This document shows positions 1-9,351 of a stretch of DNA of 64,000 nucleotides, piece after piece. Both the position numbers and the translations under genes were made by a program. The stretch is from positions 641,977 through 705,976 of the forward strand of contig NZ_FNVP01000001.1 of assembly GCF_900108015.1 (NCBI RefSeq). The letters run 5' to 3'. The notes under the pieces are model-generated. The model saw only the letters and a list, made by a program, of their open reading frames with translations, searched no databases and was not told the DNA's origin. The stretch is from Flavobacterium urumqiense (lineage in GTDB: Bacteria; Bacteroidota; Bacteroidia; Flavobacteriales; Flavobacteriaceae). Each line of letters starts with the position of its first letter. Position 1 is the stretch's first letter.

Positions 1-81
1 TTGCGTAATACGATTTTTATTAAAAGCCGCAACCTTAAATGAATTGTTTAAAACCAGGAATTTCTTTTCTATTTCTATCAT
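1..81 (-). CDS. CYTH domain protein, N-terminal fragment (cut by window edge)
   Basis: Only the first 27 residues lie in the window. They begin MIEIEKKFLV and continue to NKNRITQ. The EIEKKFLV start is the ExExK signature of CYTH/triphosphate tunnel metalloenzymes, which bind triphosphates and divalent metal in a beta barrel. Bacterial members are often annotated as adenylate cyclase-like or inorganic triphosphatases. An in-frame ATG two codons upstream (position 87) is an alternative start. The rest of the gene lies outside the window, so catalytic residues cannot be checked. Confidence 0.7.
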   Translation of the reverse strand, partial: MIEIEKKFLVLNNSFKVAAFNKNRITQ

Positions 82-387
82 TTTCATGCGCTAAACTTAT
101 TTTAATATTTTAAATTGTTCCATTCTTCATTTTAGGGCCAATAATTTGGATTCAAATAAAAAACAGTTTAATCCTAGATTTCCATTGCAGCATGGGCTAA
201 TATTATATTTCAAAGATATTGATATTCTCTGGATGATTAATAATCATGCCCCTATTAAATCTGCAATTACTTTCGTCTCACTGATTTTTATAATTCCCTA
301 TTTTAACTTCAAGAATTGCTTTTTATGATGAAGTTAATGAAAGTTAATAGACCAAATTGTACTTTTACAAAAAAGGAGACTACTAAA
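82..387. other. intergenic region
   Basis: About 300 AT-rich bases between the divergent CYTH gene and the Gcr-like gene. A 60-codon frame at 146-328 has no recognisable protein pattern and no ribosome-binding site, so it is not called. A TACTTTTA sequence near 359-366 resembles a -7 box and could serve the downstream gene. I see nothing else in it. Confidence 0.4.
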
Positions 388-2469
388 ATGAGATTATTTT
401 TCAAGACAAAATCCAAACCTACTTTCTCGGAATTATTAACTTCTTGTTTTGATGACAGTCAGTCTTGGCGTAACAGAGAGGATGATTTAGAAGCCCTAGT
501 AACCTTAGTTGAACTCATTCGACCTTCAAAAATCAAGAAATTACAAACAGTCGACTTACAGGAAATTATTTCTTTTTTAAAAGAAAATGATTCTTGCCGT
601 ACGCAGTTTTCTATTTATATAAAAGAAATTTTAAGAGGTAAAAAATTTAGTAAGATCCTTTCTGATGCAGCTATACTGCAAGATGTTGATTTTATTTTTG
701 AAGTTAAAAAAAGGATTTTCTCTAAATTTTTACCATATCAGCCACAAAAAAACACTTTAGAATATGTTCTGAACCAAGTGTTTTATAATCGGGATGACGC
801 GCTTTGGATTAATAGAATACAATCCAATCAATTAGGTGAATTATATACACTTTTAGAATTTAAATCAATTTATGAAACCGCAGCCGCTAACACAAATTTG
901 TCAGAGCTGTTGATTGCTATGTCTTTACTAACGCAACGAATTAGTGGACGCGCTATGGAAACCGATGTACTTAAGATGGTGCCGGAGTTTGATGATTTTG
1001 AAAGTCCGTTTGGTGCTTTTGAAAAAGAATTACTTCAAATTGGGGATAAAATTAGAAACTCTGATTTGCATTATATAAAACCGGATAATTTGTCGTATGC
1101 ACAGGTACTGGTACTACATAAACAGTGCGAGGCCTTTGTTGATAAGGCATTCCATAATAGTTCTAAATATGGAATTTCGCTTCGAGTAAATCAGAATTTA
1201 TTGAAAATCAGACAACAATTAGATAGATTAAAACATTTAATTCCACTTTTAATAGTTGATAAACAGCAGGATATCAAAGCGAACGGAATTGCTTTGGCTT
1301 TGCAATTAATAAGATACAATTGTTATAAAAATAATGTTAGGAAATTTATTGGAGAAAGTACACAGTTGATTTCTTATGAAATAACGCAACATACGGCAAA
1401 AACAGGAGAACATTACATTACAGAAACGCGAAGCGAATATTTTAAAATGTTTCGAACTGCAATGGGAGGAGGATTTATTGTGGGTATAATGTGCATAATT
1501 AAAGTATTGCTTTCTAAAGTGGATGCAAGTTTTTTTGGGCATGCCTTTCTTTATAGTATGAATTATGCTTTTGGATTTATTGTCATTTATCTTTTGGGAT
1601 TTACTTTGGCAACTAAACAACCAGCTATGACTGCTGCTGCTTTAATAAAAGCGCTGGAAGAGGGAGAGATAAAACAAGGGAAAGATTCTGAAAAATATCA
1701 AGCGTTTGCCATTCTTTTTGCGCGTGTTTTTCGGTCTCAGTTTATAGCTTTTGTGGGGAATGTTATTATGGCTTTTCCTATTTCATTACTTGGGATCTGG
1801 TTGATTGATTATACTTTAGACTATAATATTGCAGCAACAAAATGGAAAAATTTACTCGTTGATTTAAGTCCTATTCATTCCTTAGCGATTCTTCATTCAG
1901 CTATTGCTGGTGTGTTTTTGTTTTTATCGGGAATCATTTCAGGAAGTGTTGCCAATAGAGATAAACATAATCAGGTTTATTTTCGAATAGCAGAACATCC
2001 TGGATTAAAGAGGAGTTTTGGGAAATTACGCACACTGAAATTGGCAAAGCTTTATGAAAAAAGATGGGCAGGAATTATATCTAATTTCTGGTTTGGTATT
2101 TTCATGGGAAGTATTGGTTCAATTGGATTATTTTTAGGATTAAATCTGGATATTAGACATATTACTTTTGCCAGCGGAAATTTGGCTTTAGGTCTGTATG
2201 GAGCAAATTATGCGATTAGTAATTCTATGTTATTTTGGGGTATTTTTGGAATTGGTATTATTGGATTAGTGAATTTTATGGTGAGTTTTAGTCTGTCTTT
2301 GGGTTTAGCATTCCGTTCAAGAGCTATTTCTGTATTCGAGTTAAAATTCGTAACGGCTTCTATTTGGAAACATTTTAAAGCAAGGCCAATTAGTTTCTTT
2401 TTTCCGACAGAAAAGAAAATTAAATCAGTAACGGTTGAAAACTACTTAAATACAGAGAAAAAGGAGTAA
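388..2469 (+). CDS. Gcr-family (SpecificRecomb) membrane protein
   Basis: A 693-residue protein resembling the 'site-specific recombinase Gcr' family. The N-terminal half is soluble and helical. The C-terminal half, from about residue 355, has several hydrophobic segments (for example GGGFIVGIMCIIKVLL, and the glycine-rich stretch near IFMGSIGSIGLFLGL), so it is most likely an inner-membrane protein. No tyrosine- or serine-recombinase catalytic motif is visible, and the family's recombinase name is historical. The ATG at 388 is chosen because it follows AAAGGAG at a good distance; an upstream in-frame ATG at 316 lacks such a site. dinB follows after 54 bp on the same strand. Family call fairly sure, function unknown. 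Confidence 0.7.
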   Translation: MRLFFKTKSKPTFSELLTSCFDDSQSWRNREDDLEALVTLVELIRPSKIKKLQTVDLQEIISFLKENDSCRTQFSIYIKEILRGKKFSKILSDAAILQDVDFIFEVKKRIFSKFLPYQPQKNTLEYVLNQVFYNRDDALWINRIQSNQLGELYTLLEFKSIYETAAANTNLSELLIAMSLLTQRISGRAMETDVLKMVPEFDDFESPFGAFEKELLQIGDKIRNSDLHYIKPDNLSYAQVLVLHKQCEAFVDKAFHNSSKYGISLRVNQNLLKIRQQLDRLKHLIPLLIVDKQQDIKANGIALALQLIRYNCYKNNVRKFIGESTQLISYEITQHTAKTGEHYITETRSEYFKMFRTAMGGGFIVGIMCIIKVLLSKVDASFFGHAFLYSMNYAFGFIVIYLLGFTLATKQPAMTAAALIKALEEGEIKQGKDSEKYQAFAILFARVFRSQFIAFVGNVIMAFPISLLGIWLIDYTLDYNIAATKWKNLLVDLSPIHSLAILHSAIAGVFLFLSGIISGSVANRDKHNQVYFRIAEHPGLKRSFGKLRTLKLAKLYEKRWAGIISNFWFGIFMGSIGSIGLFLGLNLDIRHITFASGNLALGLYGANYAISNSMLFWGIFGIGIIGLVNFMVSFSLSLGLAFRSRAISVFELKFVTASIWKHFKARPISFFFPTEKKIKSVTVENYLNTEKKE

Positions 2470-2523
2470 TTTTTAAGTAATTTGTAAATAATGCCGTAAG
2501 ACTACAGCGATAATTGGAATACT

Positions 2524-3606
2524 ATGCAAGTTTTAAATCCAAATAGAAAAATCATACACATCGATATGGATGCTTTCTACGCTTCAGTAGAGCAAATGGA
2601 TAATCCTTTATTGAGAGGCAAACCTGTTGCTGTTGGTGGTTCCGAAAATCGAGGTGTTGTGGCTGCTGCAAGTTATGAAGCAAGGAAATTTGGTGTTCGG
2701 AGTGCTTTAAGTGGAGTGTTGGCAAAAAAATACTGCCCGGAACTTATTTTCGTCAAACCACGATTTGACAGGTATAAGGAAATTTCAAATATAATTCGAA
2801 AAATTTTTCATGAATATACGGATTTAGTAGAACCACTTTCCCTTGATGAAGCCTATTTAGACGTGACCAAAAACAAAAAAGGGAATCCAAGTGCTTCTTT
2901 ATTGGCGCAAGAAATCCGATTACGTATTCTTAGTGAAACGGGATTAACGGCTTCGGCTGGAATATCAGTTAATAAGTTTGTTGCAAAAATAGCCAGTGAT
3001 TATAACAAACCTAATGGTCAAAAGACAGTTAGTCCAGATGAAGTTATTTCTTTTCTGGAAGATTTGCCTATTAGGAAATTTTATGGAGTAGGAAAAGTGA
3101 CTACCGAAAAAATGTATCAACTAGGAATTTTTACCGGAGTGGATTTAAAAAGTAAGCCATTAAATTTTCTGGAGAAAAATTTTGGAAAATCAGGAACTTT
3201 TTACTTTAATGTGGTGCGAGGTATTCATAATAGTGAGGTAAAAGCGGATCGAATAACCAAATCAGTTGCCGCCGAGCATACTTTTGAAGTCAATCTTTCC
3301 TCAGAAATATTCATGATGGAAAAATTAGAAAGCATCGCGATTGGACTGGAAAAACGATTAAAAAAATACAATGTTGCTGGTAAAACAGTCACATTAAAAA
3401 TAAAATATAGTGATTTTTCCCAACAAACCAGAAGTAAAACCCTACCTTATTTTATTTCAGATAAAGGACTGATTTTAGAAATTGTAGAAGAACTTTTGTT
3501 TCAAGAACGAATGAAAGATTCCGTGCGATTACTGGGAATTTCATTAAGCAATTTGAATACAGAAGAAAAAAAATTTCTTGTAGTACAGCTAAAATTTGCT
3601 TTTTAA
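2524..3606 (+). CDS. dinB: DNA polymerase IV (Y-family translesion polymerase)
   Basis: A 360-residue Y-family polymerase that copies past damaged bases without proofreading. The N-terminal catalytic motif HIDMDAFYASVEQ carries the first metal-binding aspartates and the steric-gate region. SLDEAYLDVT, near residue 105, carries the second catalytic Asp-Glu pair. The helix-hairpin-helix part (IRKFYGVGKVT) and a C-terminal little-finger domain (about 240-350) complete the usual order. Length is normal for DinB. It is 54 bp downstream of the Gcr-like gene and may be cotranscribed. I see no SOS box. Confidence 0.95.
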   Translation: MQVLNPNRKIIHIDMDAFYASVEQMDNPLLRGKPVAVGGSENRGVVAAASYEARKFGVRSALSGVLAKKYCPELIFVKPRFDRYKEISNIIRKIFHEYTDLVEPLSLDEAYLDVTKNKKGNPSASLLAQEIRLRILSETGLTASAGISVNKFVAKIASDYNKPNGQKTVSPDEVISFLEDLPIRKFYGVGKVTTEKMYQLGIFTGVDLKSKPLNFLEKNFGKSGTFYFNVVRGIHNSEVKADRITKSVAAEHTFEVNLSSEIFMMEKLESIAIGLEKRLKKYNVAGKTVTLKIKYSDFSQQTRSKTLPYFISDKGLILEIVEELLFQERMKDSVRLLGISLSNLNTEEKKFLVVQLKFAF

Positions 3607-3674
3607 TTCGAAAAAAAGCTCGTTCAACAATGGTTAAAACTGTAAAATTCTTTCTCTTTTTTTATAAAAAAAAT

Positions 3675-3682
3675 TACATTTG
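3675..3682 (+). promoter_or_regulatory. -7 box for the PAS gene
   Basis: TACATTTG matches the Bacteroidota TAnnTTTG -7 consensus, 20 bp before the ATG at 3703. No clear -33 TTG is seen at the expected spacing. Confidence 0.45.
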
Positions 3683-3702
3683 ACGCATCTAATTAAAAAG
3701 TC

Positions 3703-4221
3703 ATGAGTAATTTAAAACAATATGAAGATGCTATTGTGAACTATCACAGTGTTTTACGAATTAAATCGCTTCCTATTTTTTCTTCCAATTTTCATTATGA
3801 ATTTTTAAAAGAAGTAAAGGAATCGTTCTTAGACCTTAATAGTCTCAAAGAAATTGCCCATCAAAATAAGTGGAAACTTTCGTCAGATTGGGATATTTCT
3901 ACGGCTGTAAAAGAAGAAGTGATAATCGTTACAGATGCTAAATTAACAATCATTTTTGCTTCCCGTAATATGGTTAAAATGAATGGCTATTCAGGAACAG
4001 AAGTTTTGGGTAAAACCCCTAAAATGTTTCAAGGTCAAGTCACTGACAGAATTGTTTCGAAAGAAATAAGCAGTGCGATACAATTACAGCAGGCTTTTGA
4101 AAAAACGGTTTTAAATTATAAAAAGAACGGAGAGATATACGCTTGTTTAATAAAAGGATATCCTGTTTTTAATTTAAAAGGACAATTCAGTCATTACATT
4201 GCTTTTGAGAAAGCGGCATAA
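3703..4221 (+). CDS. PAS domain protein
   Basis: A 172-residue soluble protein. Residues about 65-165 form a PAS domain: VIIVTDAKLTIIFASRN, then MNGYSGTEVLGKTPKMFQG, which is the usual 'yt.eEvlGk.p' segment, and a C-terminal strand set ending SHYIAFEK. The first 60 residues are not assigned. No kinase, GGDEF or DNA-binding output domain is attached, so it is a single-domain sensor or adaptor. The partner is unknown and no signalling gene lies next to it. It has its own -7 box and ends at a bidirectional hairpin shared with the convergent gene. Confidence 0.8.
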   Translation: MSNLKQYEDAIVNYHSVLRIKSLPIFSSNFHYEFLKEVKESFLDLNSLKEIAHQNKWKLSSDWDISTAVKEEVIIVTDAKLTIIFASRNMVKMNGYSGTEVLGKTPKMFQGQVTDRIVSKEISSAIQLQQAFEKTVLNYKKNGEIYACLIKGYPVFNLKGQFSHYIAFEKAA

Positions 4222-4225
4222 AAAA

Positions 4226-4250
4226 ACCTTTCGGTAGAGAAAGGTCTTTT
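4226..4250. terminator. bidirectional hairpin between convergent genes
   Basis: Arms ACCTTTC (4226-4232) and GAAAGGT (4239-4245), flanked by an A-run on the left and TCTTTT on the right. It can end transcription of the PAS gene and of the Bax-inhibitor-1 gene. Confidence 0.6.
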
Positions 4251-4265
4251 AGTATTTTATCATTA

Positions 4266-5036
4266 TTAGTTTTTACTACTCAGTTTTGACAGTAATCGTA
4301 AAAACTCAATATACAGCCAAACTAAGGTTATCATTAAACCCATTGCGCCATACCATTCCATGTATTTTGGCATTTTTTGATCCGCTCCTTTTTCAATGCG
4401 GTCAAAATCCAAAAACAGATTTAAAGCAGCGATTACAATTACAAAAACACTAATACCAATGCTCATCATTGAATTGCCATAGTGAACCGGGACAAAGCTG
4501 GTGAACATAGAAAACAACCATGAAATTAGGTAATAAGTGGCGATCGCCAGTGTCGCTGCAACCACTACCGATTTGAATTGCTCCGTTACTTTTACAATTT
4601 TATATTTATACAATCCGAGGCATATCATAAAAGTTACAAAAGTTGCTCCAACTGCTTGTATTACGATTCCGGGATAGATAGTCTCGAAAATTGCTGAAAT
4701 TCCACCAATAAATAGCCCTTCAAACAAAGCATAACCTGGAGCTAAATAAGGAGAATATTGTGGTTTGAAAGCAGAGATAAGAACTAAAACAAGACCTACT
4801 ACAGCTCCGCCTATTGCAGGAACTATAGGGTTCAGACCATTAAAAGCCATCCACCAAATCACCATAGCGGAAGCAGTAAGGAGTAAAAACAAGATGATAC
4901 TTTTGTTGATTGTTCCTGCCAAAGTCATTTCCTGCTTGTAATCAATTAAAGTGGCATTGTGAACTTCGTCTTTTCTGGATACCGCCGACGAAAAAGATTT
5001 ATTATTTAAAAATGGATTTTTCGAATTGAAACTCAT
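4266..5036 (-). CDS. Bax inhibitor-1/YccA family membrane protein
   Basis: A 256-residue integral membrane protein with about seven hydrophobic segments, starting near residue 45 (SIILFLLLTASAMVIWW) and ending with a segment near LMITLVWLYIEFLRLL. This topology, the YAxxEGLFIG-like stretch (YALFEGLFIGGIS) and the late FLDFDRIE acidic motif are typical of BI-1/YccA proteins, which form pH-sensitive cation leak channels. The ATG at 5036 is preferred over an in-frame ATG at 5060 because the -7 box TATATTTG overlaps the latter. Monocistronic. Physiological role in Bacteroidota is not established. Confidence 0.9.
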   Translation of the reverse strand: MSFNSKNPFLNNKSFSSAVSRKDEVHNATLIDYKQEMTLAGTINKSIILFLLLTASAMVIWWMAFNGLNPIVPAIGGAVVGLVLVLISAFKPQYSPYLAPGYALFEGLFIGGISAIFETIYPGIVIQAVGATFVTFMICLGLYKYKIVKVTEQFKSVVVAATLAIATYYLISWLFSMFTSFVPVHYGNSMMSIGISVFVIVIAALNLFLDFDRIEKGADQKMPKYMEWYGAMGLMITLVWLYIEFLRLLSKLSSKN

Positions 5037-5057
5037 AGTTGATAAGATTTTATGAGT

Positions 5058-5065
5058 CAAATATA
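5058..5065 (-). promoter_or_regulatory. -7 box for the BI-1 family gene
   Basis: On the minus strand this reads TATATTTG, a full match to TAnnTTTG, 21 bp before the ATG at 5036. It decides the start site by placing transcription start inside the longer frame. Confidence 0.5.
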
Positions 5066-5116
5066 AATTTTATTTTACAGAAGAATGTTTATTTATTCTT
5101 AAATCTTTTTACAAAA

Positions 5117-5149
5117 AAACCCGTCTCATTTAACTAACGAGACGGGTTT
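5117..5149 (-). terminator. rho-independent terminator after pyk
   Basis: An 11-bp perfect stem, AAACCCGTCTC and GAGACGGGTTT, followed on the minus strand by a run of T. It lies 21 bp past the pyk stop codon. Confidence 0.85.
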
Positions 5150-5169
5150 AATATTGTTTTATATATTTG

Positions 5170-6600
5170 CTATTCTATTTCAGAAACTCTTAAGGTATTT
5201 ACCATTCCTTTATCTTTGATAGGCATTGCTGCTAAATTAATAAGGAAATCGCCTTTTTGTACAAAACCTTTTTGTTTTACGATTTCGTTGATGTCCGTTA
5301 CGGTATCATCTGTACTTACATCTTTGGTGTACATGAAAGATTTCACTCCCCACAATAAATTAAGTTGTGTAAGAATTCTTTTATTCGATGTGAAAACTAG
5401 GATATGTGCATTTGGTCTCCAAGCTGAGATTTGAAATGCAGTATATCCACTATTAGTCAAGGTACAAATGGCTTTTGCTTTAATTACATTGGCCATAGTT
5501 GCAGCGTGATGACAAATTGTTTTCGTAATAAAACGTTTTGTTTTTATTTGTGGTGTATTTTGTGGTACGTGAATTAACGGAGAATCTTCAACAGCTTCAA
5601 TGATTTGAGTCATTTTCTGGATTACTTGAACAGGATAATTCCCTGTAGCAGTTTCACCAGATAGCATTACAGCATCTGCACCATCCATAACTGAATTCGC
5701 AACGTCATTTACCTCAGCACGCGTCGGTGTTAAGCTGGTGATCATTGTTTCCATCATTTGCGTAGCTACAATTACCGGTATTCTTGCCGTTTTTGCTTTG
5801 CGAATCAATTCTTTTTGAACAAGAGGTACTTCGTGTGCAGGAAGTTCAACACCTAAATCGCCACGGGCTACCATCAAACCATCACAATAAGCAACAATTT
5901 TATCAATATTTTCTAATGCTTCCGGCATTTCAATTTTGGCAATAATTGGAATTTTATAATCAGAATGTTTGGCTATTAATTCCTGTAATTCTTGTAAATC
6001 TTGTGGTGTTTTTACAAATGAAAGAGCAATCCAATCTACATTTTGTCCAATGGCAAAAATAGCATCTGCAATATCTTTCTCTGTCATTGCAGGTAAAGAT
6101 ATTTTTGTGTTAGGAAGATTAACTCCTTTTTTAGATTTCAATTCCCCACCTTGAATTACTTTTGCTATAACCTCTGACTTTTTATCAGTCTCAATGATTT
6201 CGAAAATAAGTTTTCCATCATCTAGCAAAATTCTTTCTCCCGGATTTACATCATTTGGAAAGTTGTGGTATTTCATGAATACTTTTTTTGCAGTTCCAAG
6301 GATATCTTCAGCAGTTGTAAATGTGATTAAATCGCCATCATGAACAACTACGCCCTCTTTCATAACTCCTACGCGAAGTTTAGGACCTTGTAAATCTCCA
6401 AGAATTGCAGTAGTGTAACCAAACTCTTCATTTAAACCCCGTATTAAATTAATTTTCTCTTTTACATCGTCGTAGTCAGCATGGGAAAAATTCACTCTAA
6501 AAACATTTACACCTGCGTCAATCATGTCTTTTATGATCTCTCTTGTACTACATGCAGGCCCAAGTGTGGCTACAATTTTCGTTTTTTTGTTTGTAAGCAT
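5170..6600 (-). CDS. pyk: pyruvate kinase
   Basis: A 476-residue glycolytic enzyme that transfers phosphate from phosphoenolpyruvate to ADP. Visible landmarks are the N-terminal KTKIVATLGPA, the FRVNFSH substrate segment, GDLQGPKLRVG, the active-site IIAKIEMPEALENI with the catalytic lysine and metal-binding glutamate, and ATQMMETM. The B-domain insert and a C-terminal regulatory domain are present. The length is typical. It is the last gene of a minus-strand series starting at acpP and is followed by a strong terminator. The IPExxxVDY-type gene ends 5 bp upstream of its start, so the two are probably cotranscribed. Confidence 0.97.
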   Translation of the reverse strand: MLTNKKTKIVATLGPACSTREIIKDMIDAGVNVFRVNFSHADYDDVKEKINLIRGLNEEFGYTTAILGDLQGPKLRVGVMKEGVVVHDGDLITFTTAEDILGTAKKVFMKYHNFPNDVNPGERILLDDGKLIFEIIETDKKSEVIAKVIQGGELKSKKGVNLPNTKISLPAMTEKDIADAIFAIGQNVDWIALSFVKTPQDLQELQELIAKHSDYKIPIIAKIEMPEALENIDKIVAYCDGLMVARGDLGVELPAHEVPLVQKELIRKAKTARIPVIVATQMMETMITSLTPTRAEVNDVANSVMDGADAVMLSGETATGNYPVQVIQKMTQIIEAVEDSPLIHVPQNTPQIKTKRFITKTICHHAATMANVIKAKAICTLTNSGYTAFQISAWRPNAHILVFTSNKRILTQLNLLWGVKSFMYTKDVSTDDTVTDINEIVKQKGFVQKGDFLINLAAMPIKDKGMVNTLRVSEIE

Positions 6601-6605
6601 TTGTA

Positions 6606-7094
6606 TTAAAAAATTAAATTGTTTTTTGATTTGATTTGATTTGTTTCAACCTTGTAAATGGCCGAAATACTATCAATTTTGTTTAGTTTAGTTTGTATTT
6701 TTGATATGTTTAAAAGATCGTCGGTATTTTCGATCTTTAAGAAATAATCTACTTTTTTCAATTCAGGAAGTAAGAAAACTTTTGTTGCCACTTCCATGAT
6801 TATATTTGAAAATAAATTGCTGCTATTTCCTTCCTTATATTGGATGACTTCACTTTTATTTTGAATCAAATTCCAGGATATAGTATTTTCAATATCATAG
6901 TAATAAAATCTAGAGAAATTTGCTTCACCTTCTTTTATATTAATTTGAATTTCACTCTCGTTTTTACTTAAATTAATCGGAAGATTTTGATTAATAAAAT
7001 AAGCCAAACGATAGTCTTCTAATGAAGTGTGAATAGCAATAAGATAATAATCTATTTCGTCAAATTCGTCAAGATTCAATTTATGAATACCCAT
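6606..7094 (-). CDS. IPExxxVDY family protein
   Basis: A 162-residue small protein of unknown function found in Flavobacteriia between rnc and pyk. The family signature is recognisable as LPELKKVDY at about residues 110-118. The N-terminus MGIHKLNLDEFDEIDYYLIAIH also fits the family, followed by an acidic central part. The ATG at 7094 is chosen; an upstream in-frame TTG at 7103 would add only three residues. It sits 5 bp before pyk, so translation may be coupled. No catalytic motif or membrane segment is seen. Confidence 0.8.
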   Translation of the reverse strand: MGIHKLNLDEFDEIDYYLIAIHTSLEDYRLAYFINQNLPINLSKNESEIQINIKEGEANFSRFYYYDIENTISWNLIQNKSEVIQYKEGNSSNLFSNIIMEVATKVFLLPELKKVDYFLKIENTDDLLNISKIQTKLNKIDSISAIYKVETNQIKSKNNLIF

Positions 7095-7207
7095 TTTGTG
7101 CAAAATCTGATGTAAATATAGTATTTCTATTGAAGTTTTATCCTCTTCAAATGAGATGTTTGTGTTAATTTATAAACGAAATCGTTATAGTTTTAAGAAA
7201 ATTAATA

Positions 7208-7948
7208 TTATTTTCTATCCATCTTTTCTTGCAACGCAAAATAGGCGCGTTGAGATGCTTTTTCTTCTGCTTTCTTTTTAGAAGTGGCTCTGGCTTTTGC
7301 AATAACTTTATCGTCAATGCTGAGTTTAACTCCAAACAATCGTTGCCCGTCAATTGCATTGTCCTCAAAAATATCAAAATGAAATATTTTTTTTTCTTTT
7401 TGACACCATTCTATGACCAAACTTTTATAACTGATCACTTTTCCTTCTAGTCTTGCAATGTCTACGTAGGGAACTACGACTCTCCTTTGAATAAATTTTT
7501 CGCAATACGTATAGCCTCGGTCTAAGTATATGGCTCCAACCAACGATTCAAAAATATTACCATGAATGTTCTCGCCAAAATGTTGTAGAGGTACTTTGCT
7601 TTCAATATACTGTATTAAATTTAGATCCTTTCCTAATTCATTCAGGTGTTCTCTGCTTACAATTTTAGAACGCATTTTGGTAAGGTATCCTTCATCACCT
7701 GCTGGTGCTTTGCTGAATAAATGAGCAGCAATTACAGAACTTAGCATGGCATCACCTAAAAATTCTAAACGTTCATAGTTGATTGGATTTCCTAGAACAT
7801 CTAACCGATTAGAGGAGCGGTGGGTAAATGCCTTTTTGTAATAATTTAAATTTATCGGAGCAAAACCTAGAATTTTCTGGATAGAATCAAAAAAAATCCC
7901 GTCTTCTAGAGAACGGGATTTTGAAAATATTTTTTTAATTATGCGCAT
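7208..7948 (-). CDS. rnc: ribonuclease III
   Basis: A 246-residue double-stranded RNA endonuclease used in rRNA and mRNA processing. The catalytic signature ERLEFLGDAMLSSV lies near residue 60, with the second acidic cluster in FESLVGAIYLDRG near residue 130. A C-terminal double-stranded RNA-binding domain spans about 170-240, ending with the usual KKKAEEKASQRAY helix. The start ATG is 4 bp after the fabF stop codon, giving the acpP-fabF-rnc order common in many bacteria. A 113-bp gap then separates it from the IPExxxVDY-type gene. Confidence 0.95.
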   Translation of the reverse strand: MRIIKKIFSKSRSLEDGIFFDSIQKILGFAPINLNYYKKAFTHRSSNRLDVLGNPINYERLEFLGDAMLSSVIAAHLFSKAPAGDEGYLTKMRSKIVSREHLNELGKDLNLIQYIESKVPLQHFGENIHGNIFESLVGAIYLDRGYTYCEKFIQRRVVVPYVDIARLEGKVISYKSLVIEWCQKEKKIFHFDIFEDNAIDGQRLFGVKLSIDDKVIAKARATSKKKAEEKASQRAYFALQEKMDRK

Positions 7949-7952
7949 ACAA

Positions 7953-9206
7953 CTAGATTTCTAATTTTTTTACTAATACACAAGCATTATGTCCTCCAAA
8001 ACCAAAAGTGTTACTCATAACAACATTCATATCTCTCTTCTGCGCTTTGTTAAACGTGAAGTTTAATTTAGAATCGATGTTTTCATCATCGGTAAAATGA
8101 TTGATTGTAGGTGGTACTATTCCGTGTTTCAAGGAAAGAATTGAAGAAATTGTTTCTACTGCTCCAGCTGCACCAAGTAAATGGCCTGTCATGGATTTAG
8201 TCGAATTTAAATTCATAGTATACGCATGTTCGCCAAAAACATGCAATATTGCCTTAGATTCTGCCAAGTCACCAAGTGGTGTAGAAGTTCCGTGCATATT
8301 TACACCATCTACATCGGTTGCCTGTAATCCGGCATCTCTTAAACAATTTAGCATGACATTTTTAGCGCCGAGTCCGTCAGGATGCGGAGCGGTAATGTGA
8401 TACGCATCGGCAGACATTCCGCCACCGCCTATTTCACAATAGATTTTTGCCCCACGAGCAACGGCATGTTCATATTCTTCAAGTACTAATGCTCCAGCTC
8501 CTTCACCTAAAATAAAGCCATCTCGGTCTTTATCCATTGGTCGTGAAGCGGTTTTAGGGTCGTCATTTCTGGTAGATAAAGCATGCATGGCATTGAAACC
8601 ACCCATACCTGCTATCGTCACCGCGGCTTCAGAACCACCGGTTACCATTGCATCAGCGTGACCTAATCTAATATAATTGAAAGCATCAATAATAGCATTT
8701 GTAGAAGATGCACAGGCTGAAACAGTTGTAAAGTTTGGACCTCTGAATCCGTATTTTATTGAAATATGACCACCGGCAATATCCGAAATCATTTTAGGGA
8801 TGAAGAAGGGATTGAATTTTGGAGTACCGTCCCCAGCTGCATAGTTTAACATTTCGATTTGAAACGTTTCTAACCCACCGATTCCCGATCCCCAAATTAC
8901 GCCAACTCTGTCTTTATCTAATTTTTCAAAATTAAAACCAGCGTCAAGTACAGCTTCATCAGATGAAACCATAGCGTATTGTGCATATCGGTCCATTTTT
9001 CTAGCTTCTTTTCTATCTAAAAAGTCTTCTGCATTAAAATTTTTTAATTCACATGCAAACTGAGTTTTAAACTTTGAAGCGTCAAAATAAGTGATTGGAG
9101 CAGCTCCACTAACGCCGTTAATAAGTCCGTTCCAATATTCTTCAATGTTATTTCCAATGGGTGTAAGAGCGCCTAAACCTGTTACCACAACTCGTCTTAA
9201 TACCAT
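7953..9206 (-). CDS. fabF: beta-ketoacyl-ACP synthase II
   Basis: A 417-residue condensing enzyme of type II fatty acid synthesis. It elongates acyl-ACP with malonyl-ACP. The Cys-His-His active site is visible: the nucleophilic Cys in VSACASSTNAI (about residue 165), His in NMHGTSTPLGD and His in KSMTGHLLGAAGA. The ATG at 9206 (MVLRRVVVTGLGALTPIG) is the standard family start; an in-frame upstream ATG at 9236 only adds an atypical tail. It lies downstream of acpP and immediately upstream of rnc. Confidence 0.96.
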   Translation of the reverse strand: MVLRRVVVTGLGALTPIGNNIEEYWNGLINGVSGAAPITYFDASKFKTQFACELKNFNAEDFLDRKEARKMDRYAQYAMVSSDEAVLDAGFNFEKLDKDRVGVIWGSGIGGLETFQIEMLNYAAGDGTPKFNPFFIPKMISDIAGGHISIKYGFRGPNFTTVSACASSTNAIIDAFNYIRLGHADAMVTGGSEAAVTIAGMGGFNAMHALSTRNDDPKTASRPMDKDRDGFILGEGAGALVLEEYEHAVARGAKIYCEIGGGGMSADAYHITAPHPDGLGAKNVMLNCLRDAGLQATDVDGVNMHGTSTPLGDLAESKAILHVFGEHAYTMNLNSTKSMTGHLLGAAGAVETISSILSLKHGIVPPTINHFTDDENIDSKLNFTFNKAQKRDMNVVMSNTFGFGGHNACVLVKKLEI

Positions 9207-9351
9207 AAATTCTTTATTTTTGTTATCTTTAAACAAATAAAACCCATGCTATCTTTGCTGTATTACTATTACGAAAGAGCCATGGGTGTTACAATAAATA
9301 TAGTTTTTGATTGAAATTCAATCTCGAATTTAATTTTTAAAAAAAATAATA

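Noticed and set aside
146..328. A 60-codon frame before the Gcr-like gene
   Set aside because: No ribosome-binding site or promoter at the right place, low-complexity composition, and no recognisable family.
9243..9294. CCCATG and CATGGG inverted words upstream of fabF
   Set aside because: Only six to seven bases, about 45 bp apart, in a region with no other sign of an operator; likely chance.
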